NCBI RefSeq assembly: GCF_011386835.1
Contig: NC_088795.1
Coordinates: 99,260,434 to 99,324,433, forward strand
Reading direction: 5' to 3'
DNA: 64,000 nt
Source: Chrysemys picta bellii
Lineage: Eukaryota; Chordata; Testudines; Emydidae
The notes under the pieces were generated by a model. That model saw nothing but the letters and a program-made list of their open reading frames with translations, had not been told where the DNA came from and did not search any database. Positions 53,975 through 64,000 of this stretch are shown here, in pieces. The first letter of the stretch is position 1. Each line of letters starts with the position of its first letter. The position numbers and the translations under genes were made by a program.

Positions 53975-55669
53975 ATGCCTCGTACTTGTGTGAACAGTGC
54001 AGATAACTTCTGCTATGTTTGTGGTGAAGTGACTTTTGCATCACAAAAGTGCACTATAACCACTATGGTTAAGAAAGCCTATCACCTTTATTTTGGCTGT
54101 AAAATTGGAGATCAGGACAAGAGGTGGGCCCCACACATATGCTGCAACACTTGTGCAACAAATTTTCGTCAGTGGTTGAACAGGAAAAGGAAATCTATGC
54201 CTTTTGCAGTGCCAATGATTTGGAGAGAGCCAACAGATCATACCAGCAATTGTTACTTCTGCATGGTGCCTCCAGTTGGGAAAGGTGTGTCAAAGAAGAA
54301 AAAGTGGACTGTGCATTATCCAAACATTCCATCAGCTATATGCCCAGTACCCCACGGAGAAGGACTGCCGGTTCCTGATGCACCAGAATCATTCTCACTT
54401 GAGTCAGACGAGGAAGAGGAAGAGGATGAAACTTCTGGTCTTGAACCATCAATGTCACAGGACCCACATTTTCTCCCATCCTCCTCCTCTGCACCACACC
54501 TCATAACACAAGGTGAACTGAATGACCTTGTCAGGGATTTGGAACTACCCAAGAGTAAGGCAGAGCTGTTGGGCTCCCGACAACAGCAGTGGAATCTCCT
54601 GGCAGGTGATGTTAGGGTTTCCATGTTCCGTGACCGTCAAAAGGATCTTGTCCCATTCTTCTTCATGGAAGGTGATCTTGTAGCCTGCAACAACATTGAT
54701 GGTGTGATGGCAGCCCTCAACATCGTTCACGATCCAGATGAGTGGAGACTGTTCATTGATTCATCGAAGATGAGTCTTAAAGCTGTTTTACTGCATAATG
54801 GCAATGTTTTGCCATCAATTCCAGTTGGTCATGCAGTCCATATGAAGGAAACCTATGACAACATGAAACAACTTTTGAGGTGCATAAACTATGACCAACA
54901 TCAGTGGCAGCTTTGTGGCGATTTGAAGGTTGTTGCTCTCTTGCTTGGTCTGCAGACTGGATACACAAAGTACTGCTGTTTTCTCTGCAAATGGGATAGT
55001 TGTGCAAGAGATTCCCACTACATCAAGAAAGATTGGCCACTCCGACAGTCATTGGAGCCTGGGAGGAAAAGTGTTCAGCATCCACCACATGTTGAATCAA
55101 GGAAGATTTTGTTATCACCCTTACACATCAAGCTGGGTCTGATGAAGAACTTTGTCAAGGCCATTGACAAAACACCAGCAGCTTTCAAGTACCTCAGTGG
55201 AAAATTTCCAAGCTTAAGTGAAGCTAAGATAAAGGAAGGTGTCTTTGTTTGTCCCCAGATTCATGAACTTCTTCGAGATGATGCATTTGACCATGCACTG
55301 CGTGGCAAGAAAAAGATAGCATGGAAAGCCTTCCAGTTAGTGGCAATAAATTTTCTCGGATACAACAAGGCAGACAACTACAGGTTGTTGGTGGAAAACC
55401 GCCTCAAGGCATACAAAAGCCTTGGTTGCAACATGTCACTAAAGATACATTTTTTGCACTCTCATCTAGATTTTTTTCCACCGAACTGCGGAGCAGTGAG
55501 CGACAAGCACGGCGAGCGATTTCACCCGGACATTGCAACAATGGAGAAACGCTATCAGGGCAAATGGAGCCTATTAATGCTTGCAGACTATTGCTGGACA
55601 ATGACAAGAGATGCTCCATTTAATGAATACAAGAGACAAGCCAAGAAGCGCCAAGTAGACACTGAATAG
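53975..55669 (+). CDS. Intact 564-aa transposase-like protein of unknown family
   Basis: Single-exon frame from the ATG at 53975 to the TAG after VDTE. Residues 13-96 are Cys-rich with CxxC pairs at 13/16, 57/60 and 93/96, probably a zinc-binding DNA-contact domain. An acidic run is at 143-152. Then NDLVRDLELPKSKAELLGSR, a core with FIDSS (Asp262), CGDLK (Asp316), a CxxC at 335/338 and HGERFH (Glu514), spaced like a DDE nuclease with an insertion. The C-terminus is basic. It resembles uncharacterised animal proteins I have seen, but I cannot name the family. The inverted repeats around it indicate a transposase. The open frame over 1.7 kb suggests recent activity or retained function; domestication is possible but unsupported. 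Confidence 0.7.
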   Translation: MPRTCVNSADNFCYVCGEVTFASQKCTITTMVKKAYHLYFGCKIGDQDKRWAPHICCNTCATNFRQWLNRKRKSMPFAVPMIWREPTDHTSNCYFCMVPPVGKGVSKKKKWTVHYPNIPSAICPVPHGEGLPVPDAPESFSLESDEEEEEDETSGLEPSMSQDPHFLPSSSSAPHLITQGELNDLVRDLELPKSKAELLGSRQQQWNLLAGDVRVSMFRDRQKDLVPFFFMEGDLVACNNIDGVMAALNIVHDPDEWRLFIDSSKMSLKAVLLHNGNVLPSIPVGHAVHMKETYDNMKQLLRCINYDQHQWQLCGDLKVVALLLGLQTGYTKYCCFLCKWDSCARDSHYIKKDWPLRQSLEPGRKSVQHPPHVESRKILLSPLHIKLGLMKNFVKAIDKTPAAFKYLSGKFPSLSEAKIKEGVFVCPQIHELLRDDAFDHALRGKKKIAWKAFQLVAINFLGYNKADNYRLLVENRLKAYKSLGCNMSLKIHFLHSHLDFFPPNCGAVSDKHGERFHPDIATMEKRYQGKWSLLMLADYCWTMTRDAPFNEYKRQAKKRQVDTE

Positions 55670-55711
55670 GACTAAACTATGTACATAATAGTTTTTTGCC
55701 TTTTGTTTCAT

Positions 55712-55717
55712 AATAAA
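55712..55717 (+). terminator. Poly(A) signal of the 564-aa gene
   Basis: AATAAA 43 bp after the stop codon, followed by a T-rich stretch, inside the 3' inverted repeat of the element. Confidence 0.7.
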
Positions 55718-55984
55718 TTTTATTTATATAACCCTTTTGCTGATTTTTAAAGTGTTATATAAACAGGACAGGTGAAATATTATCATGTAAGGCAACCATA
55801 AACACATGAAAAGACCTAGGTTTACAATTTATGATTAAAACTCTACTATCTACACAATATACATAGACATAAAATGTAAAAACTTAAATATCTTAGAAAC
55901 AGTAGCCAATCAGTTGTTTTAATTGTCATATTTGAATTCAGCACATCAAAATACATAATAAATAGCACATTTTATCTCTGAAGC

Positions 55985-56560
55985 AGACGACTTCTCAAAA
56001 ATTGTAGACCAGTGAGATCAAAGACCCAAGCTGTATAAAGGAAAGGCGAACATGCCTATATGTGCTTGTTCTGAGCAAAAGCTGTTATGAACTTGTGACC
56101 AAAGAAAAACCCCTTGAACTTTGAAGGACTGACTACCTACCAGAGCCCTTGCCAGAGTTGAGGGTGTTCTCTGGTAAGCTTATTAGCATGCGTGTAGGTT
56201 CTTTTATTGTTTCTAATATGTTTTCTCTGTAAGGCTTTCACCTTGAGAATAAATGTGCTTGCTTAGAAAGGGCTACATGGAAACTTATAACTGTGGGTAG
56301 TAATGCTGTGTATAACCTCTGAAGAGTAAGCAAAGTCCAGACTGGCCTGGTTAGGCAGTTTGACTTTGCTGGGAATAACACAGTATAGGCAGCATGGAAA
56401 AACCCCAGTCAGGAGGGAGAGAGACCTCTCTTCATCGAAGAGGTGATGGCTGGGGTGCTGGAAGCTAAAATTCATGTCCTTGCTGGACCATGGGAGAGGG
56501 GAGATGGGGGAATACAGGTGCTGCCCTGAATTGTGTCAGCATTTTTTATCAAAAATCACA
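55985..56560 (+). other. Possible LTR
   Basis: Contains gagaataaatgtgcttgct and downstream pyrimidine-poor sequence with LTR-like composition; ends and duplication not shown. Tentative. Confidence 0.25.
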
Positions 56561-56739
56561 AAGCAGTCATGGTAAACTTAGTATAAGTCATGGGTTTAGA
56601 GGGAAATGGTGTGTAAAGTTATGCATATGAAACTTCGTGATCTATACCTCTTGTCTTAATGATGTGAAGTGATAAATTTTTAAATATAGAACCAGAGAAA
56701 ATGATAGGCATCTGGTGTGCTACAGTTATTATTATTCTA

Positions 56740-57640
56740 AGGTTTATTCTAGCACAAGATGTTGCACGTAGAATGGTTTGATGCCTTGATGTACACTTTT
56801 GTATACATAAGTACACTTTTGTATACATAAAATGATCTATCTGCATCAACACTATTTACAGGCACCGTAAAGCACTGAGCGGTAATTACAGCAAGTGCTG
56901 AGAAACTCATTTTCAGGTTTCTCCAAAACTGGTAAACGTAGCATTGCATTTCATAGATGTAAGTATAGTATTCACTTTGTGTTACGCTGTTTATCGTCAA
57001 AAAGTGGAATAGCCTGAAACGCTTCTCTCTCAGGAATAATGAGAAAATTTTGCTTGATTTGGTTCAAATACCCCACAAGGTTGAAAAATACTGCTGACAA
57101 AATCTGGCAGCAGAGTAGTATGTATATCTCAATTTTTACAGCAGTGTTAAGGAATGCTTCTTTGCCCACTGCATGCTCATATTTGTAGGCACTGCTCCTT
57201 GCCCACACTATGAGGTCACACAAATCATTGGTCACAACATGTGCAAGTATCATAGATTTCTTTGTATTCATGATAGGAGGTCCATACTTCTGCAAGATGT
57301 TTCAGCTGATCAAGGACTTTCAATGACTGGCACAAATTGATGACATTTATAATGTACAAAGCGATCCCTCTCTTCTTCAAAAAATGAAATGTAGTCCTCT
57401 GCATGGGCTAAGTGAAATAAAGCAGCATTAAATCAGCTATTTCAGCACATTGTAACTGGAACGAGTAGAATACATGGACTTTTTTCTTTGTCCTCTAAGT
57501 GCATATGGAAATTAACTTTATGTGCAGAGCAGGTCATTTACTTTTTCAGGGTTTTTACTCCACAGCAACCAATGTTTAACAGGTGAGCAGCACATTGCAC
57601 GCACAACATTCTGAAACAACAGCTTAATGCTCTGCTCCCA
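56740..57640 (-). pseudogene. hAT-type transposase fragment (decayed)
   Basis: Minus strand: SPVKHWLLWSKN, then KKSMILAHVVTNDLC, and at the C-terminal side QFWRNLKMSFSALAVITAQC with FTVPVNSVDADRSFYVYKS. The W..LK...L...A....T.PVNSVDAERSFS.YK pattern is a hATC-type dimerisation region different from that of the foldback elements. Stops separate the pieces and no ends were found. Confidence 0.55.
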
Positions 57641-57663
57641 GGCATTTTTCATATATGTTAAGT

Positions 57664-57733
57664 ATCAGGAGGTAGCCGTGTTAGTCTGTATCCACAAAAA
57701 CAACAAGGAGTCTGGTGGCACCTAAAAGATTTA
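57664..57733 (+). mobile_element. Penelope-like terminal repeat fragment, copy E
   Basis: tatcaggaggtagccgtgtt agtctgtatccac with ggagtctggtggcacctaaaa, the leader and first part of the arm seen in copies A, C and D. Truncated before the palindrome centre. Confidence 0.65.
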
Positions 57734-58395
57734 ATCTTTTCTGTGTTTCAGTGTAGCAACATGCTTACAATGTTGCTAAGAAAGGCAGCTGAAACAGAAA
57801 TTATGTGATGTGTTTTTAATAGTTACGTGAATTATGTAACATAAATGAATTTGTTACATAGTTCCCGGAGTTATGAAAAACATGTTTTTCTAGTAGTCAA
57901 GTTCAATTTACTTCATTCCAGTGGTTCCTAAATGCTTTGGTAAGATGATCCACCAATTGTATGTTGCCTCTGTTTTTTGAAACCCACCAGGGTCCAGATT
58001 TGTGCATGTGTGAGGGGAGGCAATAGGCCATCGTCCTTCTTCTCCTCACCTGGCCAAGGGGGAAGTGACCACTTGCAACATTGCTTTCACCAGTGGTGGC
58101 TCGTGTATAGAGGATTTTGGCACTGCCCTACCAGAGTAGGCAGATGCACACATTTTTACATACATTTTTCACTGACCTGTGGCTCATGTGCAGGCTGCAC
58201 TGTCAGGGTCTCAGAAGAAGCGAAGCAATGGAGGTTTCTTGTGGGGTTTGGGGCACTGGATTCACCACCCAAACCACAGGCTGTGGTAACTGTAGAACAC
58301 TCTAAAGTGTTGTGCTCTAACTGCCTTATGTAGACCACGCTGGCAAACTAGGTACTTTTTAGTTGGCATCAGCAGACTACCTGGAGCAGTTAGAG

Positions 58396-58497
58396 TAGGA
58401 GTCAGCAACCTGTGGCACGCGTGCCGATTTTTACTGGCACTCTGCTGCCAGCCGGGGTCCCGGCCGCCGGCCCTGCTTAGCCCGCTGCCTGCCTGGA
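58396..58497. mobile_element. Truncated hAT-type MITE
   Basis: Begins taggagtcagcaacctgtgg and cacgcgtgccgattt, related to the end of 27873-28183. The second end is missing. Confidence 0.6.
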
Positions 58498-58499
58498 TG

Positions 58500-60540
58500 A
58501 ACGGAACAGACTAGATTTACCCTCATGATAGAAAGTTCCATCATGCAAGTGAAGCAAAATTGTAGACCATGTCTTTGTCCCAGATCTTTAGGCAATCTTT
58601 TAGATATTCTGGCCCAGGCCATTCAGTATCTTGAAGCTAAGGACTATGACTGTGAATTTGACTCAATAGTCTACAGGAAGCCAGTATAGAGGATAGGTTT
58701 CACGTGTCTCCAGTAGCCGGTGTTTGCTGAGACACATTGCAAGGTCCTGTACTAGTTGGAGTGTCCTAAGCAGTGATGGCTTCATGCTCAAGTGTAGTGC
58801 ATTGCTGTTGTCCAGGCAAGAGGTAAAGGGGTGAATAACTGAGGACTAGTCATCATCCACTAGGATGGGAAGTTTAGTGTCTGTGAGGAATCCAAGAGCG
58901 CTCTTAAAACTATATACTGAATTAACCAATTGTCATTGTCTGCCTTGAACTAAAGGACACTTCTCCACAGCTGCAAATTTTTCAAAATGCTTTCCTATAC
59001 CCACCATCATAACCTCTCTCTTGATTGGGTTCAGGGTTAAGCTTTAACCAGCTATTCTTCATCCATGAGCTGATCTCATCGAACCACTGGGCCATCTTAG
59101 TGGTAGTGATACGGTCATACATGGTGAAGAATAGGTAGAGCTGTGTCTCATCTGCATATTGCTGTCACTTGAATCCACACTATCTGACCAGTTCACCTAA
59201 TAATAATAATATCGAGTTCTTATATAGTGCTTTTCATCAGTACATCTCCAAGTGCCTTACAAAGGAGGTCAGTATCATTAGATACAGCCATCTGTAAAAT
59301 GGAGACTCTGCCTAGCATCTGCACGAGGATGTTAAATAGTACCAGAATGAGAACTGATCCTTGTGTGACTCCACAAGTTGGAGATCCAGCAGTAGATGTG
59401 GTTTTCCATCACTACTCATTGGCTGTATCCCTCCAGGAAGGACTCAAACCATTTTAGCACATTACCCTGGATTCCTGCCCCCCTCTCTCAGATGAGCCAA
59501 CAGTATCTCATGGTGACAGTGCTGGATGCTACAGAGGTGCCCAGGAGGATGAGAATGGATGCCTGCCTTTTATCCATTGACAGCAGAAGATCATCAGTGC
59601 CACTCAAGTGGCTTCTGTTCCATGTCCTGGCCTGAATCCAGATTAAAGTTATTATCCTAGACCTGGCACAATTAGGCCAATTTCAAGTTCATCTTTCTCC
59701 AGCTTCTCTAGGAGATTGCTCAGGAATGGAAGGTTTGACAGTGGGTGGTAGTTGGCTAGAACCAATGTATCAAGGGTGGATTTCTGCAGTGTTAGTCAGG
59801 CTATTCAGTGTTTGAAGGAAGCAGTTGGATATTTCAGTCATGAGTGGCACCAGTTGCTCATGACTCTCTTTTACAAGCTAGGAAGGACATGAGTCGGATT
59901 AACAGATTTTGGGACAAGACTCCTTTAGGTTGTACAGAACTTCTTAATTAGTGAATGTACTAAACACCAGGAACATGGGCAGGTTGTTGGTGGGTACAGG
60001 TGAGGCAGATCAAGCTGTTTGAAAACCCTTCCACCAAAATGTGCTGTGTGACCTTTTCAGCAAAGTAGGATAATAGTTCTCTGCAGTATTTGGTACTCTG
60101 TTTGGATACAGGCTGTAGGCACTCAGGATTGAGGAAGCCGTTTCCCACCCTGAACAGCAATTTGTGCCAGGATTTAGCAGATTCAGTGGCGGCTGAGAGG
60201 AAGGTTCTCTTGGCCTCTAATACACGCTCTGCACAGACTTGGAGAATTTGTTAAATTTCATCCTGTCTGTATCAGCTTCTTTCCACTTTACTATTAGCAC
60301 TCAAGTTTTCCCGGCACCTGGTGTCAGAAAACCAGGCAATCTGCATGGGTAATGGAGATGAAGGGTCACTTGGAGGCCTGCATGTCAAGGATCAAGGCTA
60401 GCGCAATGATGATGATTCACCAGATCCTCAATTCCTCAACCTGTGAAGTGCTGCTGTCCTTTAACATGCTTTGGAACTTGATGGAATCCATGAATCTTCA
60501 TGGTCAAATGAAGATCATGTTGTTTTCTTGTTGCTAACAA
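58500..60540 (-). mobile_element. L2-type LINE, decayed
   Basis: Minus-strand RT remnants in order: SNLPFLSKLLEK-like text near 59700, GIQGNVLKWFESFLEGYSQ (59400-59470), LYLFFTMYDRITTTKMAQWF and SSWMKNSWLKLNPE (59010-59160), corresponding to the L2 RT blocks around ADDTQLY and W...N.LKLN..KTE. It then runs into a 3' region. There are numerous stops. Confidence 0.7.
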
Positions 60541-61884
60541 TCAGAATCCTGCGGGCAGTGAAACTATCAAAAGTTATGTTGATATCTCACTGCAACTGCT
60601 GCTTCAAAAATTATGAGTAGCAGCAAGAATTTCAATAATTAACCAGAGCGAATGACCAAAAAAAGGTAATGGAGACTTAGGAAAGTGGTAGAATTGAGGA
60701 GGGAGTCCGAAGCAGTCTCCACTAAAGAGCCTTGAGGTTTGTAGGGGAAAGGGAGAAAAGACAGAAATCTTCCTTTCCCTTCCAACAATTGGTGTGGTGT
60801 GGTGGGAAGATTCAATTTTACCGGACATCTACTAGGCCAAATCTGATATAGTAAAGGAGTCCCCGAACAGGGTCCCAGGACAGGACCCTGACAAATCACA
60901 GTACCCTTCCCAGAAGTTGGGGATGGTACTAGGTTGATTTCTCACCAAATCATCGCACCTGGATCTCAGAGGTGGTCGTCTCACCCTTCCTATCTACTTA
61001 TAGCTTGTAGGTGTCTACTAAATTTTAGTTCCTGCATAGTAAACTTCTCCCCCATTCCTCAAGTTAATAATGTATTATTAGTTGCACTTAATCTATTCTG
61101 AATTAAAAAAAAGAAAAGAAAAAAAAAGATTTTTTTTTTAAGTGGAGCTAACATACTTTCTTGAGGGAATTTTAGGTTGCTCAGAAACTAATACCACCAA
61201 AAAAGATCACAGAATGACCAATAAAACCAGATATAAAAGCAAATGAAAGCATTTTAGAGCGAGACGGTCTACATATCAAATAACGAGCACATCTTCACTC
61301 AGTGATTGCTGAACAACATCCCTACCTATCCCCATTTTCTTAACATTTTACATATGGTCACATTGTTAAAGGAAGAACAAACAAAATTCATTTCTACAGA
61401 AGCTGCTCATGAAATCTGAATACATAATCATAAAAAGAGACCTATGGGTGGGTAAGGGCATCACTGCAAAGAATACACAAAATACATTTAAACATTTTCC
61501 ATGGCAACCTGTTCTTATTATCCAGGGACACTTAAAAATATATACTTTACGTATGCTCAGGTTTTTACGTGGCCATACAAAATATCAATTATGTGCATAA
61601 TATTCTCATTTCAAAAAATATTCATGGAATAAATAATTTTTCCTTTTCATAGAGTAATTACGGAACAGCAACGTAACATGTAATAGTAAACTCATTTGTT
61701 CTATCCCTGCTACAAACCCTGTAAAGTTTTATTAATATTGGCTTTACGATGACACAAAGGAACTGTGCCTCTTGTATTTTAATTTTATCAGCTCATGGCT
61801 GGAAAAAGCTATCAATGAAGCTTATCTATAGGGTAGTAAAGTTCTTCTGAATGTGTAATTATCTGAAAATATTATGTTTTGAAA

Positions 61885-61907
61885 GTGTGTGTGTGTGTGT
61901 GTGTGTC
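61885..61907 (+). repeat. (TG)n microsatellite
   Basis: About 11 TG units. Confidence 0.95.
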
Positions 61908-62907
61908 TGTTAGTGAGTCTTCATAAGCCTTTGTTAATGTTAAAGAACTAAATAGACCTAGTTTGACTGAGGAAAAAACAGGAATTAGAGCAGGCACAGG
62001 GATAAATCTAGTCATATGCACTGGTTTCTAGTTTAGATCATATGTAGCACAAGAGTAGTTTGGACTGGAAAACAGGAAAAGGCCTGTCTGAACATCAAAG
62101 GCTGCATCTCTCAAACTTCTAAACTGTTCTCTGATATTAATAAGCAAGTATGAACCCCAAGTTCCAAGGCACAAAGCCCTAATCTTTTGGCCTGTAGACA
62201 GCAATTCCCTAAACCAACGTTTTAGAAATTTGGGAATGGAGGTCTTCCTAGAGCCAGATCATACATAAAATGTATGTAAGGTAAAAATGCTCAAGTCAAT
62301 TCTGTGTTCCAACTTTAAACCAAACTAATTTTAACAACTGCCATATTTTTGACATATGCAGTATTTTTGTAGCCATGTTGATCCCAGGATATTGTGCATC
62401 TAATATTGTTAATAGTAATTTATGGCTGCTTGTCAGTTAAGCCATAGGAAATGTCATTGGGGGTTGTATAATATTCATTCTACTTCACTATTAGGTTTGG
62501 CCACCCACAACCTGGCTGTGACAGACAGATGTTAGTCATTTAATGGACTACGGGAAGGTGCTCAGATATTACAGTAATGAGCATGGTATAAGAACCTACA
62601 TAGAATAGAATAGTGGTGAAATTCTAAATAGTTTGTAGCTTGACAAAGTTGTAACTTATGAACAGCAGTTTGTCACTGGAGCTAGCTGTTTGCAAGCTCA
62701 GGATAGTACTGCATTGATTTACAGTAGGTTCTCTGCTTGGAAGTAATGTTTGTAGCCATGAGAGCTGGTAACCTTTTAAAAATGAAAGCTGAAATTCTGT
62801 GGAAATTGATTCAGGCCCCCATGCTTGCCTGTGAAAGATTGGAGTGGTTGTACAAATATGTTTTCATGCCTGAGCTGTCCAATTAACTCTGCCTTTGTTA
62901 TTCTTTC

Positions 62908-62909
<2 letters not shown>

Positions 62910-62973
<64 letters not shown>
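62910..62973 (+). repeat. (TA)n microsatellite
   Basis: About 31 TA units, then taca repeats. Confidence 0.95.
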
Positions 62974-62976
<3 letters not shown>

Positions 62977-63695
62977 CACGCACAACTTCTGTGGATCATT
63001 TTTTCATGGTTTCTCTTTCCTGTGTCTCTTTTCAACTCTCAACCTGTTTTCCCTTATTTAGTATTTTTGTTCTTTCTTTATTTTAAGTTGACTAGTTTGC
63101 ACATTGACTGCTGCTCTGAGATCAGTGCAGCTGAATAAATGCAGTCTCTTGAGCTTTGTTTCTCCTTTGATCAGATGTATCTATTGAGGTCTTAGCATCG
63201 ATTTGTAAGGCTCATATCTTCATCTTAATAGATTCTTGGATTTGTTGCATTGAAGAATAACATTCTTATAGCTGCAAATATTAAGCTTTCTCATCATTTA
63301 ATATAAAATCAAATGGTATCATTCTTTTCTGTTTTCTCTGAAAGATATTTTTTATCCTTGTAAAACTCATCTGCACCAGTTTGAACTAAACTTTCCAATA
63401 AATTTCATTTTTGGGATTCAGTTTTTCCATGCTTGATTTCAGGCTGAAAAGATGTCTTTTTCAGGAAGTTTAAGAACAACTGACAATGGAGGTTAGAATG
63501 AAAACATCCGCTCAGTCTTAACTAGAGAATTCACCAAACACAAGTGGTCGTACATATTCTTGTTATTATACAACATGGGTGTTTTCCACAGACTTATTAT
63601 TTTTTCCTTTTCCAACTACTGATCAGGTTCAGTTTTCTGTATTGGTTAGAAATCTGACAGGATCACTGTCCATGGTGGTATGACTGCAGGGAAAT

Positions 63696-63815
63696 GATTC
63701 TTGGGGCTTGTCTGCACAGTGCTTTGGTTTGCATCAGAAGGGTGTAAATTTTAGTCTGCACTAGCATATTGTGAACTAACTGGCCCGTGTAGACCCTGCT
63801 GATGTGCTCTAAAAG
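63696..63815. mobile_element. Harbinger-type MITE fragment
   Basis: Starts ggggcttgtctgcacagtgc and later has ggcccgtgtagaccctgctg, a diverged Harbinger-type inverted pair. Ends uncertain. Confidence 0.4.
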
Positions 63816-64000
63816 TAGTCCTATTTATTTTTTCCTCCTTAACCACTTACCCACTACCCCACTAGAGCCACCCTATTCCCCAACATGGAGCCTGGGGTGA
63901 AGATTCTCTCTGGGAGCTGTTGTAAACTAGAAGGGCGAGAGAAGCAACCTTTCCTTGAGCCTGTAAAGTTGAGTATTGGCAATAGCAGGGAGAGGCTGGA

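Larger units (their letters stand above)
53559..55918 (+). mobile_element. DNA transposon with TTAA flanks and intact gene
   Basis: Outer ends AATTGTTGATTGGCT (53559-) and AGCCAATCAGTTGTT (-55918) form an imperfect 31-bp terminal inverted repeat (22 matches), including TGATTGGCT and AAGATAT. TTAA stands immediately outside each end (53555-53558 and 55919-55922), the target site of piggyBac and Kolobok elements. Weak similarity continues a few bases beyond TTAA (GAA...), so the true ends could lie further out. One uninterrupted gene (53975-55669) fills the element, with AATAAA at 55712. Confidence 0.65.
60560..63695. other. Intronic DNA with microsatellites
   Basis: No gene or mobile element ends recognised, apart from a (TG)n run at 61885-61907, a (TA)n run at 62910-62973 and a 36-bp piece of Penelope-type terminal repeat at about 62357-62392. 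Confidence 0.5.

Noticed and set aside
54041..55619. Many other frames overlapping the 564-aa gene
   Set aside because: They are shadows of the one long frame in other phases or on the minus strand.
62776..63086. Tyr-Ile repeat proteins
   Set aside because: Translation of the (TA)n microsatellite.

Overview
This is vertebrate nuclear DNA, most likely from a cryptodiran turtle. The best clue is a tRNA-derived SINE with a CR1-type tail at 14035-14212, the layout I know from Cry I turtle SINEs. CR1, L2/L3, Harbinger, hAT, Penelope-like, DIRS-like and Ty3/Gypsy elements are also abundant. Gene density is very low: I find one host gene and otherwise almost only transposable elements and unclassified DNA.

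Host gene. A CpG island (about 20.85-22.15 kb) holds a non-coding first exon ending at 21843. The first coding exon (22667-22786) encodes 40 residues that match my memory of the PDS5A N-terminus (cohesin cofactor), on the + strand. No later PDS5A exon was found, so everything from 22787 to the window end looks like one intron of at least 41 kb.

Layout. 0-1.75 kb: foldback hAT element with a GC-rich MITE inside it. 3.2-12.5 kb: Harbinger copy 1 (3621-7891), apparently nested in an older Harbinger copy 2, which was later split by a solo LTR (9827-11289) that itself carries a MITE. 13.06-14.86 kb: second foldback hAT with 8-bp target-site duplications (TSDs) and the SINE inside it. 15.9-16.65 kb: tRNA-like modules split by a CpG-rich Harbinger MITE. 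20.3-20.6 kb: palindromic Penelope-like repeat. 24.6-27 kb: CR1-like LINE with a 124-bp MITE inside it. 31.0-32.9 kb: two GC-rich hAT copies head to head. 33.8-34.3 kb: Penelope remnant. 34.5-39.3 kb: Harbinger copy 3. 40.0-46.6 kb: Gypsy element with 122-bp LTRs and at least five later insertions. 47.9-51.7 kb: DIRS-like retrotransposon with tyrosine recombinase. 53.56-55.92 kb: DNA transposon with an intact 564-codon gene, terminal inverted repeats and TTAA at both ends. 56.7-57.7 kb: decayed hAT transposase. 58.5-60.5 kb: L2-type LINE. 60.6-64 kb: little recognisable apart from microsatellites.

Most notable points. (1) The intact 564-residue transposase-like gene has four perfect TGATGCAAT sites upstream. 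(2) Palindromic Penelope-like repeats with 12-bp TSDs carry a hammerhead-ribozyme-like core. (3) A third, antisense ORF in the intron of the Harbinger Myb-like gene is recognisable in all three Harbinger copies. (4) A palindromic hAT architecture is shared by two copies. All family names come from reading the sequence and from memory; no database search was run.
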